Origin: Candidatus Woesearchaeota archaeon | GTDB lineage: Archaea > Nanobdellota > Nanobdellia > Woesearchaeales > UBA11576 | Length of the DNA stretch: 7,587 bases | NCBI GenBank assembly: GCA_027083015.1 | Contig: JALWQS010000039.1 | Location: 1 to 7,587 of the forward strand | Direction: 5' to 3' | In this document: positions 6,601 to 7,587 of the stretch, in pieces | Position numbering within the stretch: the first letter of the stretch is position 1 | How the letters are laid out: each line of letters starts with the position of its first letter | Position numbers and translations under genes: made by a program | Notes under the pieces: model-generated | Seen by the model: the letters and a program-made list of their open reading frames with translations, nothing else | The model's database searches: none | Told to the model about the DNA's origin: nothing

Positions 6601-7485
6601 CGTGAAGTCAGCAGTTCTGAAGTTATGGAAGACGACCTCACAGGATTGTATGCTAAACAAGAGGTTAATGCCCATGAAGATAGGACTGCAGGCGCTACTA
6701 TCATCAAGTTCCGGCCAGATTCTGTCTCTGTCCTGCATGAGGATGAGAGCAGGAAACAGGATGATAATGATGATAAGCGTCGTGATGAAGGTTTAGCTTC
6801 TGTTTTGAACCATGCTTTACCGGCTCGGGATCCGCTTGAAGAAATGGTTCCTGTATCTATTGATAACTCTGCAATTCCCAGACTTGCTTCTGATGATATT
6901 GACCTTGATATCACTATTGTTTCTGAGGATTATAATGATTCCCCTAGGATCAGGGATCTTCATGGTGATGCAACTGATGAAGAATATTATGCTGGTTTAG
7001 AGGTCAGTAAAGAGGTGCCCGTTGCAGACATTACCAGCGTTTCTCAGGTTTCCGAAGAGCAACAACAGTATCTCCATTCTCAATACATGAGTATCATGAG
7101 GAAAAACAGGGAAAAGGGTGTTGTTGACCTTGACGAGACTCTTGTAGAAGTTCAGAAGTCTTTTGAGCAGAAGTACAATGCGCGTACTGATATCTCTATT
7201 GTCCGCAAAGCTATTCTTGACCGGTCTCAGGAGAATTTTGCCCGGTCCCACGAGGGCGATGTTAAACTTTCTTCTGAAGAGAAACAGTTCATCGTCAATG
7301 GTCTGTATGATTCAGATCTTCCTGATACTGGCCGAAGGTTGAATGCTCGGCTTGTGGCTTTAGGTGCTGCTTTTAGGCTTGAGTACGGTAAACGTGTCGG
7401 TGTTGATCAATTGCGTAGGGTAGTGATGGAGGATCTGGTTGAGAAGCGTAAGCGACGGGAACTAAATGTCAAGTACGCTGCTTAG
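3634..7485 (+). CDS. Giant cysteine-free acidic single-pass membrane protein
   Basis: I do not recognise this 1283-residue protein. Residues 1-690 are acidic, Ser/Pro/Glu-rich and mostly disordered-looking (for example 22 Asp/Glu against 2 Lys/Arg at 281-340). They contain a duplicated GIPTY motif (64-68, 91-95), a charged helix likely to form a coiled coil (about 97-135), a PEQVSS tandem (416-428) and an acidic knot (604-614). One transmembrane helix lies at about 696-717; it is glycine-rich (G699, G701, G707, G710, G713) and preceded by RRIKIEK, so the N-terminal part is probably cytoplasmic. A Pro/Lys-rich linker follows (about 795-845), then a basic helical domain (about 850-990), a second acidic linker (about 995-1138) and two related helical units (1140-1200, 1214-1274) with a basic end. 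No cysteine occurs anywhere. I see no P-loop, protease or other catalytic motif. A scaffold or envelope-spanning role is inference. Confidence 0.9.
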   Translation: MMSDRNNDGKDSKDDLNRTDTLWAISEESDSSQASEADYQEQGIDEYNNKDDKHNYEKKITQIGIPTYGPAAPSEPVAQEPQRPKNKTLYGIPTYDEKARLSAEEAFRKAREAEAEALRRMEDYRAREEISRLQEPIQETPISPVETASYGDTPGKRFEEQGVPQQLQPEPIEAIEDKSHNQDLGVPKEPFFPEDTEELSMLDDAREDTDGLYIHSSQFRVKPEERRIEIQMSVPSDPNIDEDVIDRALAQVPEIPSEQTKVSPPPIDPALLAQQRATASEEPIVPDDEEFFVRPEDRLPTDEDIVVYQPLDSEIEESPDDLTPESGSDADVGPAFEEATRLQDFRDQQALRMKSQTFEGETPADELADVFDRKAAEQLSDRQVSGTAVPEEDLSEAWPVEAEGDIPETLPEIQIPEQVSSLPEQVSSQENDTSELAFKPTATMESVNIVPESVDQDSVSQHSEHKVYSEEATRETEMFPAVGSGQEASAKVDTGTRRPEDTMSKYLKNKGDGLDVQIPASERRYSVQRIKPQPSDFPESSEGTDVFRRVTEEAAKPDVFDAALQKASVSKVPAPAEQPVAVDERSQASVAYSVSDTDRSLVTEDDEDIYDDDDSLKSLLTKFEFEQKKGSLKPVIDKGSITQPGSPENLEMQKVISNLSNIYDRHKEVETPTPASDETGRTEEEKALRRIKIEKYAIGAGIVSIIGVLGTAGYLWFTKPGTHETSADKPSIAEVEHKAGSQMIQAVPKVSKNLDAGIIAHLDAALPSEDEVLPDAALPLDSSLDKESSLDALVREESHPSHPKKIKEPVVAQARVKPSITPISPIKTLPKASNPSVVKGNSDHTGSLDIPKKYESSFRQDFYERLVRETGKTEFTRQDLINIVVGWAKKDLEEKYSEKVERIYHYKSERARRKILKHIVEKKLYRTAYHLLLEETGMDFDWLIGYKGRNRHKSLDLRKLMPASESEVPKLSKRIRHLWYLAGERKKHQREVSSSEVMEDDLTGLYAKQEVNAHEDRTAGATIIKFRPDSVSVLHEDESRKQDDNDDKRRDEGLASVLNHALPARDPLEEMVPVSIDNSAIPRLASDDIDLDITIVSEDYNDSPRIRDLHGDATDEEYYAGLEVSKEVPVADITSVSQVSEEQQQYLHSQYMSIMRKNREKGVVDLDETLVEVQKSFEQKYNARTDISIVRKAILDRSQENFARSHEGDVKLSSEEKQFIVNGLYDSDLPDTGRRLNARLVALGAAFRLEYGKRVGVDQLRRVVMEDLVEKRKRRELNVKYAA
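4879..4920 (+). repeat. Tandem 21-bp duplication encoding PEQVSS twice
   Basis: Two adjacent 21-nt units match at 16 of 21 positions and encode PEQVSS at residues 416-421 and 423-428 of the giant protein. It looks like a small in-frame duplication inside the disordered acidic region. Confidence 0.6.
7051..7455 (+). repeat. Two-copy helical protein repeat at the C-terminus
   Basis: Residues 1140-1200 and 1214-1274 of the giant protein form two divergent units. Each opens with SEE-x-Q and shares the identically spaced pattern L-x6-F-x3-Y-x9-R-x2-[IV] (L1170/F1177/Y1181/R1191/I1194 and L1240/F1247/Y1251/R1261/V1264). A weaker third relative may lie at about 858-925. Each unit looks like two or three amphipathic helices. 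Confidence 0.55.
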
Positions 7486-7486
7486 A

Positions 7487-7552
7487 TCTTTCTTGTTCTT
7501 TTATTCTTCTTCTCTATTTTTCGCTTCTCTGGTCTTTGGCCTTTGCTTCTCC
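7487..7552 (+). terminator. Pyrimidine-rich, T-tract terminator region
   Basis: Directly after the TAG stop, 57 of 66 bases are C or T and only two are A, with T-runs at 7499-7502 and 7517-7521. Archaeal termination commonly uses serial T-tracts without a hairpin, and none is seen here. No gene is found in this region on either strand. Confidence 0.55.
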
Positions 7553-7566
7553 GTAAGATTTTCAAT

Positions 7567-7579
7567 AAATATTTAAATG
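7567..7579 (+). promoter_or_regulatory. TATA box for a gene beyond the window
   Basis: AAATATTTAAATG contains a good archaeal TATA core (ATTTAAAT at 7571-7578). With the usual spacing of about 25 nt, transcription would begin just past the right edge, so a co-directional gene probably starts there. The core is nearly symmetric, so direction is inferred from context. Confidence 0.45.
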
Positions 7580-7587
7580 CCTTATTC

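Noticed and set aside
6130..6738. 202-codon open frame on the minus strand inside the giant gene
   Set aside because: It is a mirror of the coding strand's composition; it has no recognisable domain or ribosome binding site, and the plus-strand frame is continuous across it.
3634..7485. Giant protein as an FtsY-like or other GTPase/ATPase with an acidic N-terminus
   Set aside because: No Walker A/P-loop, NKxD or other nucleotide-binding motif is visible in any part of the sequence.
3634..7485. Giant protein as a secreted surface protein with a signal peptide or C-terminal sorting signal
   Set aside because: The N-terminus is hydrophilic and acidic, the only hydrophobic helix is at 696-717, and the C-terminus ends in a basic helix rather than a membrane anchor.
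1..7587. CRISPR array, insertion sequence or attachment site
   Set aside because: No regularly spaced repeats, terminal inverted repeats, transposase or integrase motifs were seen; the only repeats are short in-frame ones within the giant gene.

Overview
The window is most likely archaeal. Sites matching the archaeal TATA/BRE promoter pattern (TTTAAATA-like boxes) lie upstream of two genes and at the right edge. One gene looks leaderless, with its TATA box about 25 nt before the ATG, while others carry GGAGG/GAGGT-type ribosome binding sites. TGA, TAA and TAG are all used as stops, so the standard code applies. The moderate-to-low GC and the two unrecognised lysine-rich or acidic membrane proteins would fit a DPANN/Woesearchaeota-like genome. 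That lineage guess is weak and rests on general character only.

Left part (1-2493): a tight, co-directional metal-handling cluster. It holds a DGC-domain putative zinc-binding protein, which may be 5'-truncated by the window edge. Next is a cation diffusion facilitator (CDF) transporter with an intact H-D/H-D zinc site, overlapping the first gene by 11 bp. Third is an ArsP/DUF318-type permease 53 bp downstream. Together they look like a metal or metalloid efflux/homeostasis operon: a cysteine-rich soluble protein plus two unrelated membrane exporters.

Middle (2494-3490): a gene with its own likely leaderless promoter. It encodes a 307-residue, two-transmembrane protein with a very basic cytoplasmic tail and a loop of about 180 residues, most likely outside the cell. 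Part of the loop weakly resembles an SCP2-like fold.

Right part (3491-7587): a 142-bp control region with a 17-bp imperfect palindrome, a BRE/TATA box and a G-rich ribosome binding site. It precedes a 1283-residue protein with no cysteine. The protein has about 690 acidic, mostly disordered-looking residues, one glycine-rich transmembrane helix, a Pro/Lys-rich linker, and helical domains that include a clear two-copy repeat at the C-terminus. I do not recognise its family. A pyrimidine-rich terminator-like tract follows, then a TATA box for a gene beyond the window. The most interesting novelty is the adjacent pair of membrane proteins with oppositely charged, probably cytoplasmic regions.
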